64,000 nt of DNA from an uncultured Arachnia sp. (GTDB lineage Bacteria > Actinomycetota > Actinomycetes > Propionibacteriales > Propionibacteriaceae): contig CAKUBE010000009.1 of the NCBI GenBank assembly GCA_934636715.1, positions 11,595-75,594 of the forward strand. The letters are read 5' to 3'. Positions 1 through 7,299 of this stretch are shown one piece after another; positions within the stretch are counted from its first letter, which is position 1; each line of letters opens with the position of its first letter. The notes beneath the pieces were generated by a model, which saw only the letters and a list, made by a program, of their open reading frames with translations, was not told the DNA's origin and made no database searches. Both the position numbers and the translations under genes were made by a program.

Positions 1-1143
1 GATCGCGTCGTCGCGATAGGTCACCGACGACTGCCGCAGCGTGAGCTTCTCCCGCTGCCGGTCCGGGCGCCGGTCGAGGTTCAGCTTTCGTTCGGCATAC
101 TCGAGGACGCGCGGCGAGACGTCGACGCCGACGACCTCGGTGACCGACGGTTCCTCGATCAGCGCGCGCAGGTAGTACCCCTCGCCGCACCCGAGGTCGA
201 CGACGCGACGCGCCCCCGCCTCGCGCACCGCCGCCATCACGGCCTCCAGCCGATGCACGCGCAGCGGGACGAAGCCCCCGTCGTCGGCGCTATGACCACT
301 GGTTGACCCGGGCGCAACTTGACCGCTGGTTGAGCCGGGCGGCGAGGAACGAGCGCCTATGTCGAGACCAATGGCCCCTTCCTCATCGTCCGGCTCGGGG
401 TCGACGACGTCGTCGAGGGCGTTCAGCCGCGCCGTCGCGTCTTCGATGAAGGAACGTCGCGCCCGGAGGTAGCGGCGCACAATCAGCTCCTGCTCCGGAT
501 GCTCCGCGAGCCAGCCCTCGCCGCGGCGCACCAGCTTGTCGACCTCCTCGGAGCTCACCCAGTAGTGCTTGGCGTTGTCGAGCACGGGAAGCAGGACGTA
601 GAGCTGGGACAGGGCGTCTGCGAGGCGCACCGTTCCGGTGAGGGCGAGGTCGACGTAGGGCGCGTCGCCCCAGGCACCGTCGGGACCGAACGGCGCCGTC
701 GCGGTCCGCACGTTCCATCCGAGGGGCTCGAAGAGCGCTCGCACCAGCGACTCGCCACCGCGAGCGGGAACGGCGGGAACCCGCAGCTCGAGCGGAACCG
801 AGGCGGCGGCCAGCTCGGGATGGGAGTCGCACCTGCCGTTGAGGGCCGTGGTGAACACGCGCCCGAGCGCGACGGCGAGCATCGACGACGCGGCGTACGG
901 GCGGTCCGTGACGTAGTCGGTCAGGGAGAGGCCCTCGCGGGTCTTCAGCCGTCGCCGCACCATCGAGATGGGGTCGATCTCCAGCAGCAGCGCCGCGGTC
1001 ACGCGCTCCGCGGACGACTCCGGGTAGAACACCGTCGCCTCGCCGACGGGCAGGCTGAAGGTCTGGACGCGGTCCGGATGCTTGTGCAGCAGGAACCCGA
1101 GCCCGGACGCCTCGGGCCCGGTCATGGTGATTGTCAACAGCAT
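1..1143 (-). CDS. hen1: Hen1 RNA 3'-terminal ribose 2'-O-methyltransferase (partial)
   Basis: The frame starts at ATG 1143 and runs off the left edge, so the C-terminus with the metal-binding catalytic residues is missing. The N-terminus (MLLTITMTGPEASGLGFLLH) and the following roughly 240 residues match the bacterial Hen1 N-terminal domain, which in studied systems activates the ligase of its partner Pnkp. The methyltransferase domain begins near residue 290, with a SAM-binding loop around VVDLGCGEGYYLRAL. Bacterial Hen1 2'-O-methylates the 3' end of broken RNA during Pnkp/Hen1 repair, which prevents recleavage. The linker between the domains (about residues 258-282) is encoded by an in-frame copy of the dispersed repeat described separately. 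The pnkp partner would be expected beyond the left edge but is not visible. Confidence 0.88.
   Translation of the reverse strand, partial: MLLTITMTGPEASGLGFLLHKHPDRVQTFSLPVGEATVFYPESSAERVTAALLLEIDPISMVRRRLKTREGLSLTDYVTDRPYAASSMLAVALGRVFTTALNGRCDSHPELAAASVPLELRVPAVPARGGESLVRALFEPLGWNVRTATAPFGPDGAWGDAPYVDLALTGTVRLADALSQLYVLLPVLDNAKHYWVSSEEVDKLVRRGEGWLAEHPEQELIVRRYLRARRSFIEDATARLNALDDVVDPEPDDEEGAIGLDIGARSSPPGSTSGQVAPGSTSGHSADDGGFVPLRVHRLEAVMAAVREAGARRVVDLGCGEGYYLRALIEEPSVTEVVGVDVSPRVLEYAERKLNLDRRPDRQREKLTLRQSSVTYRDDAI
299..372 (-). repeat. Dispersed REP-like repeat, in frame inside hen1
   Basis: It contains the family hallmarks CTGGTTGAGCCGG and GTCGAGACCAAT plus a second partial head (GGTTGACCCGG). 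On the minus strand it is translated in frame as a Gly/Ser/Pro-rich linker (GARSSPPGSTSG). Other copies lie at 39710, 41054-41543, 47639, 53361, 57862, 60349 and 63940. Confidence 0.8.
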
Positions 1144-1181
1144 CGAGCCATTGTCGCGCATCACGCGACTACGATGGCCAG

Positions 1182-1913
1182 ATGAGCCCCCGTCGCGCCG
1201 CCTTCGCCTCCCTCCTCGTGTCCGCCCTCGCGTTGGCCGGCTGCGCCAACACCACCACGCCCGCCGGGCCGTCCAGCCCGGCGCAGTCCCCTAGCTCGCC
1301 GGCCACCCTGCCGCCCACCGAACCCACCGAGCCAGGTATGCAGGCCGACGCCGCCTGGCTCGACGGGGGTCGCCTCCTGGGCGTCGTGACCTGGGGTTCG
1401 TCGTCGTGCGTGCCCGTGGCCGACACCGCGACGGCGTCGGGCCAGGAGATCACGGTCACCCTGACCGATCCCGGCGACGGGACCCAGCCCTGCACCGCCG
1501 ACATGTCGCCTCGTGCGAGCGTCGTCGGGGTGCCCGAGGGCGTGAACCCGCAGGAGGACGTCACGGTCGCACTCACCTATCTGGACCAGACGGTGCGCTT
1601 CGAGGTCGACGGCGAGGACGACCTGAAGGGCGTCCCCGGCGAGGCCACCGACTACGCCCCGAGCGCAGGCTGGTTCGACGACGACAAGGGCATCGTCCTG
1701 CTGACCTGGGGCTCGTCCACCTGCGTGCCGATCGTCGAGGGCCTCGAGGAGACCGCCGACGCGATCACCGTCACTTTCAAGGCCAACGAGGGCGCCTGCA
1801 CTATGGACATGGGCCCGCGCCTGACCGTGCTCGGCGTCTCCGGCGACGGCGACGACCAGCAGCTCGTCCTCGTCGGCGACAACCTGGACGCCACGCTCCC
1901 GATCATCGGCTGA
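1182..1913 (+). CDS. Putative lipoprotein with an internal duplication
   Basis: The 243-residue product has a lipoprotein signal peptide: SPRR, a hydrophobic stretch, then the lipobox LALAGC with the lipidated Cys near residue 20. A Thr/Ser/Pro-rich linker follows to about residue 48. The mature part holds two similar segments, each with a motif like TWGSS(S/T)CVP followed by a CT(A/M)DM(S/G)PR motif, about 107 residues apart; the paired Cys residues suggest one disulfide per repeat. It is expected outside the cytoplasmic membrane. I know no function. The ATG at 1182 is chosen because it places the signal peptide at the N-terminus. The gene is divergent from hen1 with only 38 bp between the starts. 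Confidence 0.75.
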   Translation: MSPRRAAFASLLVSALALAGCANTTTPAGPSSPAQSPSSPATLPPTEPTEPGMQADAAWLDGGRLLGVVTWGSSSCVPVADTATASGQEITVTLTDPGDGTQPCTADMSPRASVVGVPEGVNPQEDVTVALTYLDQTVRFEVDGEDDLKGVPGEATDYAPSAGWFDDDKGIVLLTWGSSTCVPIVEGLEETADAITVTFKANEGACTMDMGPRLTVLGVSGDGDDQQLVLVGDNLDATLPIIG

Positions 1914-1926
1914 CCCCCACCACCGC

Positions 1927-2205
1927 ATGAAGCGAGTACACGTCGTCGTCACGGGTCGCGTGCAGGGCGTCGGATACCGCTACTCCCTCTGGAGCGTCGC
2001 CGAGAACGCGGGCTTGACGGGCTGGGTGCGCAATCGCGGCTACGACGCCGTGGAGGCCGAGCTCGAGGGCGCACCGGAGGTCGTCGACGAGGTCCTCGAC
2101 TGGATGCGTAGCGGGCCGCCCATGGCCCGGGTCGACCACCGGGACGTCACCCCGGTCCCGGTGACCGGGAGCAACGGCCGCTTCGAGATCCGATACAGCG
2201 TCTAG
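1927..2205 (+). CDS. acyP: Acylphosphatase
   Basis: The 92-residue product is the usual length for acylphosphatases. It has the signature GRVQGVGYRYS near residues 10-20, whose Arg is the phosphate-binding residue, and GWVRNRGYDAVEAELEG near 33-49, whose Asn is catalytic. The family hydrolyses carboxyl-phosphate bonds such as acetyl-phosphate in the cytoplasm. The gene starts 13 bp after the lipoprotein gene and may be co-transcribed with it. I am confident of the family; the cellular substrate is not known from sequence. Confidence 0.92.
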   Translation: MKRVHVVVTGRVQGVGYRYSLWSVAENAGLTGWVRNRGYDAVEAELEGAPEVVDEVLDWMRSGPPMARVDHRDVTPVPVTGSNGRFEIRYSV

Positions 2206-2226
2206 GGTCAACGAAAAACCGATATC

Positions 2227-2253
2227 CTGAACATGTTCACCGAACTTGTTCAG
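2227..2253 (+). promoter_or_regulatory. Likely TetR operator
   Basis: A near-palindromic element directly upstream of the TetR gene. It opens with the perfect 12-bp palindrome TGAACATGTTCA and continues to GTTCAG, so the whole forms two imperfect dyads with ends CTGAACA and TGTTCAG. It ends about 10 bp before the GTG start and abuts the ribosome binding site CAGGAGG. The position suits autorepression by the downstream regulator (inference). Confidence 0.6.
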
Positions 2254-2264
2254 GAGGCCTGGTT

Positions 2265-2858
2265 GTGGCAACGACGAGAGATCGACAGCGGGAGGAGACC
2301 GTCGCGAGGGTGCTGGACAGCGCCGGCGGGTTGTTCCGGACGAAGGGTTTCGCGGAAACGACGATCCGCGACATCGCGGCGGCGTGTGGCGTGAGCATCG
2401 GCACCGTCATCTCCGTCGGGGACAAGAACGCCCTCCTGCTCGCGAGCTTCGACCGGCTCATCGCGGGCATTCACGACGAACGTCGGGGCCGCATCGCCGT
2501 TTCTGTCGGCAGCCGTGTGGACCGGGTCGCGGCGCTCTTCGACCCGTTCATCGAACTCTTCACCAGCGACGCCGCTCTCGCCCGCGCTTACGCCTCGGTG
2601 CTCGTCGCGGGCACACATGACTCCGTCGTCTTCACCGAACTGTCGCGCACGCTCATCGGCGAGATCGAGGCGACGCTACGAGACGTGGAGTCCTCCGATC
2701 ACCGTCGGATCTCCTCGACGGCCGAGAGCCTCTACTTCGCCTACATCGGGCGGCTCTTCACCTGGTCATCGGCCGACGATGGCGACGTGGCCGAACTCAC
2801 GCAGAGCCTCCGCCGGATCGTCACGGCCATCTGTCCGAGCGAGGAGCCCTCGACATGA
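2265..2858 (+). CDS. TetR family transcriptional regulator
   Basis: The 197-residue length is typical of TetR regulators. The N-terminal helix-turn-helix (about residues 10-56) reads VLDSAGGLFRTKGFAETTIRDIAAACGVSIGTV, the classic family pattern. The C-terminal ligand domain is not diagnostic. The GTG at 2265 is preceded by CAGGAGG. Its stop overlaps the start of the DoxX-like gene (ATGA), so the two form an operon that the dyad at 2227-2253 probably controls. The effector is unknown. Confidence 0.88.
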   Translation: MATTRDRQREETVARVLDSAGGLFRTKGFAETTIRDIAAACGVSIGTVISVGDKNALLLASFDRLIAGIHDERRGRIAVSVGSRVDRVAALFDPFIELFTSDAALARAYASVLVAGTHDSVVFTELSRTLIGEIEATLRDVESSDHRRISSTAESLYFAYIGRLFTWSSADDGDVAELTQSLRRIVTAICPSEEPST

Positions 2859-3214
2859 GCCTCCTCCCGGATCCGTGGTGGCTGCCTGCGATCCTGGCCG
2901 CCGCGCTGCTGTTCGACGCCGTTGCCTCGGTGCGCCCGCCAGCTTTCATCAGCGACTGCCTCGACGGCGTGGGTTTCCCCCGCGACTGGTGGTGGACCCT
3001 CATCGTCATTAAGACTCTCGCCGTCGTCGGCCTCGTCGCCGGACTCTGGATTCCCGGCGTTGCCCTCGCGGCGAGCGCCGGCGTGGTCGCCTACTTCGTC
3101 TGCGCAGCCACGGCCCACGTCAGAGCCCGATTCGTCGGCCAGTCGTTCTGGGTGAACTGCCTCGGAATGCTCGGGCTGTCGCTGGCGACGCTGGTGTTCT
3201 CGTTCCTCATCTAG
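2855..3214 (+). CDS. DoxX-like small membrane protein
   Basis: The 119-residue product has four predicted membrane helices (roughly residues 7-25, 47-65, 67-88 and 99-118). Between the first two lies a loop FISDCLDGVGFPRDWWWTLIVIKTLAVVGLV, which resembles the DoxX-like/DUF4267-type proteins often partnered with TetR regulators. It overlaps the regulator by 4 bp and is probably repressed by it. No catalytic residues are evident, and its role (membrane redox or stress) is not determinable here. Confidence 0.72.
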   Translation: MSLLPDPWWLPAILAAALLFDAVASVRPPAFISDCLDGVGFPRDWWWTLIVIKTLAVVGLVAGLWIPGVALAASAGVVAYFVCAATAHVRARFVGQSFWVNCLGMLGLSLATLVFSFLI

Positions 3215-3247
3215 CGGTCCTCGACAGCCTCGGCATGGAGCCGACCG

Positions 3248-3964
3248 TCAGACGCGACGATCAGCCTCGCGGACCCTGTCGAGCCAGGTGGAGAACGCGA
3301 TGCGGGCGCGGTCGGCGAGGACGGGACCGTACACGTCGGCGTCGTGGCGGATCATCCGCGGGTCGATGCCGTTGCTGGACAGCTCGTGGGCGTGCCCGAT
3401 GAGCCAGCGCTCGAGCTGCGTGTGATCGACCTCGAGATGGAACTGCAGCGCGAGGACGTGGTCGTCGAGGCTGAATCCCTGGTTCGGCGTGTGCTCGGTG
3501 GCCGCGAGGATGACGGCGCCGTCGGGCGTTTCGAACCGGTCGCCATGCCAGTGCAGCACAGGGGTGTGCGCGATCGCGGCCAGCGGGGAGCGCCGGCCGT
3601 CGTCGGTGAGCGCGAGGGGCGCGTAGCCGATCTCGACGCTGCCGCTGGGGCGCACCGGAGCCCCGAGGGCGGTGGCGATCAGCTGCGCGCCCAGGCAGAT
3701 GCCGAGCGTCGGGCGCCTGTGCTCGATGCGACGCGCGAGCAGGTCGATCTCCTGACGCAGGAACGGGTAGGCGGCCAGGTCACCGACGCCGATGGGTCCG
3801 CCCAGCACGACGAGGAGGTCGGCATCTGCCGCACGGCCGTCGACGAGGTCGTCAATGCCTGCGTCGAGGTACTCGATGCGGTAGCCGCGCTCATCAAGCA
3901 GCGGACCGAGCAGCCCGAGGTCCTCGAATCCGACGTGACGGATGGCGATGGCGGTGCGGGTCAC
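3248..3964 (-). CDS. Class-I glutamine amidotransferase-like protein
   Basis: The 238-residue protein has the GMP-synthase-type amidotransferase fold. LGGPIGVGDL is near residue 55, the nucleophile elbow LGICLGAQLIA carries the Cys near residue 93, and the His/Glu of the triad lie in LQFHLEVDH near residue 180. Standalone members of this family hydrolyse glutamine or gamma-glutamyl compounds, or act on unknown substrates. I chose the GTG at 3964 because GAGGAGAAC lies just upstream; a longer frame to 4042 would run into the 65-bp repeat and lacks a ribosome binding site. The partner and substrate are unknown. Confidence 0.85.
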   Translation of the reverse strand: MTRTAIAIRHVGFEDLGLLGPLLDERGYRIEYLDAGIDDLVDGRAADADLLVVLGGPIGVGDLAAYPFLRQEIDLLARRIEHRRPTLGICLGAQLIATALGAPVRPSGSVEIGYAPLALTDDGRRSPLAAIAHTPVLHWHGDRFETPDGAVILAATEHTPNQGFSLDDHVLALQFHLEVDHTQLERWLIGHAHELSSNGIDPRMIRHDADVYGPVLADRARIAFSTWLDRVREADRRV

Positions 3965-4012
3965 TTCTGTTCTCCTCGGCATGAACATCTCGGCGGCTTC
4001 CGTCAGCATGCT

Positions 4013-4077
4013 GACGTTGGGTGCCACGGTAATCCGCAACACAGCGCGGATCGAACGGAAACCGCCATGCTAACGGC
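4013..4077 (+). repeat. 65-bp direct repeat, copy A (upstream of fic)
   Basis: Copy A runs from GACGTT through CCACGGTAATCC and GGATCGAACGGAAACCGCC to CTAACGGC. Copy B at 5593-5657 has the same length and matches at about 55 of 65 positions by eye. Together they bracket the fic gene. Confidence 0.75.
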
Positions 4078-4196
4078 CGCCCTCACCGCCCGGCCCGAAC
4101 GACCGGGTCGAACATCGACCAGCTCCACCCCGTGGCGTTTGCACAGTCCCACATCGAGCTGGGGCGCCGTGTGCGTCCTGGCTATCCTTTCACCGG

Positions 4197-4234
4197 CTGA
4201 CCATCTAGTTAAGGATAGACTATTATCCTTAACT
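4197..4234 (+). promoter_or_regulatory. fic promoter with palindromic operator
   Basis: A candidate -35 CTGACC (4197-4202) and -10 TATTAT (4221-4226) are separated by 18 bp. A perfect 11-bp inverted repeat, AGTTAAGGATA / TATCCTTAACT (4207-4234), covers the spacer and the -10. A lone half-site CTATCCTT lies about 20 bp upstream. The dyad would let a regulator block RNA polymerase; the winged-helix end of the Fic protein is the obvious candidate (inference). Confidence 0.6.
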
Positions 4235-4264
4235 AAACTCGTCGTTAACGAAAGGAAACCACCG

Positions 4265-5557
4265 ATGGCCGGCTGGGACGAGGCACACTGGCAGTCTGAC
4301 ATCTCCTCGGGTATCCCTCGCGCCGAACAGCGTTCCGGGACGTACACCCGGTACGTGCCCGATCGGCTTGACGGCGCCAGCCTCGCCGTCGACGGACCGC
4401 TCTCCCGAGACGTCGGAGCCATCGAGCGAGGCATCCGCGCCCTCAACGGTTCTGGAGCCGAGGGGCTGGCCGGGATCGCGCGGTTCCTGTTGCGCTCCGA
4501 GGCCATCGCGAGCTCTCGCATCGAGGGTATCGCGCCATCGGCACAGCAGGTGGCTCTCGCGGAACTCGCCCAGACCGAAACGGTCCAAGGTATCTCGGAG
4601 CAGGCGAAGCTCGTGGCCAACAATATGACGGTCGTACGGCACGCCACCAGCGCGTTGGCGCAGGCAGAGACACTCACCGTCGATCACGTCATCGAGCTTC
4701 ATCGATCACTGCTGCCGGAAGAACCACGGCACCACGTCCTTCGCACCGTGCAGAACTGGATCGGCACATCCAGCTGGAGTCCCATCGGCGCCGCGTACGT
4801 TCCGCCCGCACCGGAGCAGGTTCCGGAGCTCATGGCCGATCTCGTCGACTACATCAACGGGGCCGCCCACGCGCCTCTGGTGCAGGCAGCGGTCATTCAT
4901 GCGCAGTTCGAGACGATCCATCCGTTCACCGACGGCAACGGCCGGGTCGGGCGTGCTCTCATCCACACTGTCCTCTCTCGCCGGGGACTCACCGATCGGG
5001 CAGTTCTTCCCATCAGCCTGGTGCTCGCCACACTTCGAGACCAATACATCGCTGGCCTCACCGCGTTCCGGCACTCCTCCCCAACAGGCAGCGCGGAGGC
5101 GAGCGCCGCGATCAACTCCTGGCTGCGGACCTTCCTCGAGTCCGCTGCCATTGCGGTCGAAGAGTCCGAGCGACTTGTCTTCGCAATCGAGACGCTCCGG
5201 ACCAGCTGGACCGACCGCCTGACCGCACATCGAACAGCGGCCGGACTCCGGCCCGTGCCGAGGGCGGACTCGGCCGTGGCCCGCCTGCTGTATCAGCTGC
5301 CGGAAGCCCCGGTGGTGACGACGTCAACGCTCGCACGCATCCTCGACGTCTCGCTCCCAGCAGCCGGCGCGGCACTGGACGAACTTCAGCTGGCAGGCAT
5401 CCTCAGCACCAAGTCAATGGCGCGCGGCGCAAAGGCCTACCTCGCTCGTGAAGTGCTCGACCTAGTCACCCTGTCGGAACGCGCGCTCGCCAGCACGCAC
5501 TTCGACACCCGGGTGTCGCCGCCAGTCCGGCCCGTGCCCGCGCGGCCAGAGAAGTAG
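4265..5557 (+). CDS. fic: Fic family protein with C-terminal winged helix
   Basis: The 430-residue product has a Fic/DOC N-terminal region (about residues 20-120), then the Fic core with the complete active-site loop HPFTDGNGRVGR near residues 220-231. His is the catalytic base and the Arg contacts the nucleotide. A segment SSRIEGI near residue 80 matches the family's inhibitory (S/T)xxxE(G/N) helix, which would make the enzyme self-inhibited. The C-terminus (about 340-400) reads as a winged helix, as in other proteins of this architecture. Fic enzymes usually AMPylate target proteins. The start has AAAGGA upstream. The gene is monocistronic, bracketed by 65-bp repeats and carries its own operator, which suggests an acquired cassette. 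Confidence 0.9.
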   Translation: MAGWDEAHWQSDISSGIPRAEQRSGTYTRYVPDRLDGASLAVDGPLSRDVGAIERGIRALNGSGAEGLAGIARFLLRSEAIASSRIEGIAPSAQQVALAELAQTETVQGISEQAKLVANNMTVVRHATSALAQAETLTVDHVIELHRSLLPEEPRHHVLRTVQNWIGTSSWSPIGAAYVPPAPEQVPELMADLVDYINGAAHAPLVQAAVIHAQFETIHPFTDGNGRVGRALIHTVLSRRGLTDRAVLPISLVLATLRDQYIAGLTAFRHSSPTGSAEASAAINSWLRTFLESAAIAVEESERLVFAIETLRTSWTDRLTAHRTAAGLRPVPRADSAVARLLYQLPEAPVVTTSTLARILDVSLPAAGAALDELQLAGILSTKSMARGAKAYLAREVLDLVTLSERALASTHFDTRVSPPVRPVPARPEK

Positions 5558-5592
5558 CCCGCAAGGGGCGCACACCTCGCACAGCCCCACGT

Positions 5593-5657
5593 GACGTTAG
5601 GCGCCACGGTAATCCACGACGAGACACGGATCGAACGGAAACCGCCACGCTAACGGC
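5593..5657 (+). repeat. 65-bp direct repeat, copy B (downstream of fic)
   Basis: The same orientation and length as copy A at 4013-4077. The last 27 positions differ by only one base, and most differences cluster in the middle. It lies 35 bp beyond the fic stop and about 50 bp from the 3' end of ssrA. Confidence 0.75.
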
Positions 5658-5667
5658 AGAAAGACGA

Positions 5668-5697
5668 GAGGCCCTTCGGCATATGCTGAAGGGCCTC
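5668..5697. terminator. Intrinsic-type hairpin between fic and ssrA
   Basis: A near-perfect inverted repeat with arms GAGGCCCTTC and GAAGGGCCTC and a short AT-rich loop. On the minus strand a T-containing stretch (GTCTTTCTG) follows, so it can end ssrA transcripts; it may also serve fic from the other side. Confidence 0.7.
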
Positions 5698-5708
5698 CCT
5701 CACAGGGG

Positions 5709-6073
5709 TGGAGGTGGCGGGAATTGAACCCGCGTCCTTGAAGGATGAACCAGGGCTTCTCCGGGTGCAGCCGACTAGGCGTCTTACTCGGTCCTTGCAC
5801 TCACGTCGGCATGTCGCAAACGGACCCAGTCCCAGTAAAGTCCCGAGCAGCCCCTGAAACGCGAGCTACTCAGCAAGCCCTCTAGATGAGGCCAGATCTC
5901 GGACCGAAGGCAGTCCCGAGTTGACCCTTCGTTAGCTGATCAGGCAGCCAGAGCGAAGTCAGTGCGGTTGTTGTTGGCACTTATTGGTTTCCACGCGGCG
6001 TTAACGAGATAAACGTGGATCCTCGACCCGCTTCCCCTGGGACTACCGCCCCAAGTCGAAACCAGTCACCCCC
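5709..6073 (-). ncRNA. ssrA: tmRNA (transfer-messenger RNA)
   Basis: The 5' end on the minus strand (GGGGGTGACTGGTTTCGAC) is the conserved tmRNA start. It pairs with the 3' end CACCTCC to form the acceptor stem, and the T-arm reads GGGTTCAATTCCCGCC. The tag reading frame encodes ANNNRTDFALAA and a TGA stop, the Ala-Ala ending typical of proteolysis tags. The 3' CCA is not fully encoded. tmRNA with SmpB rescues stalled ribosomes and tags the nascent protein for degradation. smpB lies about 0.7 kb upstream on the same strand, separated only by the DUF1707 gene. Confidence 0.95.
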
Positions 6074-6096
6074 TGTTGAGTTGTCAGTGGCCCAGT

Positions 6097-6690
6097 CTAG
6101 CGCGTCCGCGCGAGCTGCCGAACATCGGCGCTCTTCGGGCGGAACAGCAGCAGGCCCTCGAACGGCTTCGTGCCCGGCTGGCCGTTGAAGGCGCGTACGC
6201 CCGCCCAGATGGTCGCGGTGAGCCACGCCAGCCAGCCGATGAACATGATGCCGCCGAGCCCGAGGATCTCCGACAGGATCAGCGCGGCTACCCCTGCCAC
6301 GAGTGCGGTCAGCTGCAGGCTGAGCGCCCGGGACGCCTCCCACCACAGCGCGGAGCCGGGACGCGTCGACGCCTTCACGATCACCGGGCCCACAAACGAT
6401 GTGAACAGGCCGCTCAACTGGACAAGTCCCCCGCCGACGTTCTCGGCCGGGCTGGGCTGACCGGGCGCCGTCGGCCGCAACATCACCGGCGCGATGCGCG
6501 CAAGGCCCTGCAGGGAGCGGTTGAGCTGCACCCGGTCGTGAGCGTTGAGGGCGAGGTCGAGGCGACGATCCAGCTCGGACTCCCCGATCGTCCCGCTGGC
6601 GTACTGCGCCTGGAGGTGACCGATGGCGCGCTCGCGCTGGTCGTCGGAGATCAGATACGGGGTGTTGTGCGGCTGGTACGGCTGGCTCAT
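6097..6690 (-). CDS. DUF1707 membrane protein
   Basis: The 197-residue product has an N-terminal DUF1707 (SHOCT-like) domain, about residues 14-66, containing LISDDQRERAIGHLQ and GESELDRRLDLALNA. Two membrane helices follow (roughly 125-145 and 148-168). The DUF1707 pattern is common in actinobacteria and often precedes membrane segments; no biochemical role is established. The ATG at 6690 puts the domain at the usual distance from the N-terminus. The gene lies between smpB and ssrA on the same strand. Confidence 0.8.
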   Translation of the reverse strand: MSQPYQPHNTPYLISDDQRERAIGHLQAQYASGTIGESELDRRLDLALNAHDRVQLNRSLQGLARIAPVMLRPTAPGQPSPAENVGGGLVQLSGLFTSFVGPVIVKASTRPGSALWWEASRALSLQLTALVAGVAALILSEILGLGGIMFIGWLAWLTATIWAGVRAFNGQPGTKPFEGLLLFRPKSADVRQLARTR

Positions 6691-6793
6691 GCCCACAATT
6701 CTGTCCGCACGCCGACGGCGCGCCAACCGGGAAGGCCCCTGATCAGACCCCTGAATAGCTCTGAGCCCAGCGGCTCGCGATGGGTGGATCCGG

Positions 6794-7276
6794 TCAGCGG
6801 CGGTTGTACCGGTTCCGGGTGGCGAGCGCCCGCTCGGCCTCGCGCTTGGCGTCGCGGTCGGCGATGTCGCGGCGCTTGTCCCAGTCCTTCTTGCCGGTGG
6901 CGACGGCGATCTCCACCTTCGCGTACCCGTCCTTGAAGTACAGCGACAGCGGGATCAACGTGCGGCCCGCGCCCTCCAGCGCTCGGGAGATCTTCGCGAT
7001 CTCCCGGCGATTCAGGAGGAGCTTGCGCGAGCGCCGAGCCGAGTGGTTGCGCCACGTGCCGAACTCGTACTCGGGGATGTGGGCGTTGATTAGCCAGGCC
7101 TCGCCGCTGTCGTCGATCGATGCGTAGGCGTCGCCGAGGGTCGCCCGGCCGTTGCGGAGGGTCTTGACCTCGGTGCCCGTCAAGACCAGCCCGGCCTCGT
7201 AGACGTCCTCGATGGCATAGTCATGCCGCGCGCGCCTGTTCTGCGCGACGAGCTTTCGTCCTTGTTCCCTGGGCAT
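6794..7276 (-). CDS. smpB: SsrA-binding protein SmpB
   Basis: The 160-residue length is typical. It shows the SmpB hallmarks [29 protein letters not shown]-like [10 protein letters not shown], and HIPEY. The basic C-terminal tail ([20 protein letters not shown]) enters the ribosomal decoding centre. It binds the tRNA-like end of tmRNA and delivers it to stalled ribosomes. It follows the M23 peptidase gene by about 23 bp and precedes ssrA, a common actinobacterial arrangement. Confidence 0.97.
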   Translation of the reverse strand: MPREQGRKLVAQNRRARHDYAIEDVYEAGLVLTGTEVKTLRNGRATLGDAYASIDDSGEAWLINAHIPEYEFGTWRNHSARRSRKLLLNRREIAKISRALEGAGRTLIPLSLYFKDGYAKVEIAVATGKKDWDKRRDIADRDAKREAERALATRNRYNRR

Positions 7277-7299
7277 CTGTCCAGTATGTCAGCCGACGG

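Noticed and set aside
4013..5657. Calling the fic region an integrated prophage or genomic island
   Set aside because: It holds one gene, no integrase, and the flanking repeats do not match the tmRNA 3' end.
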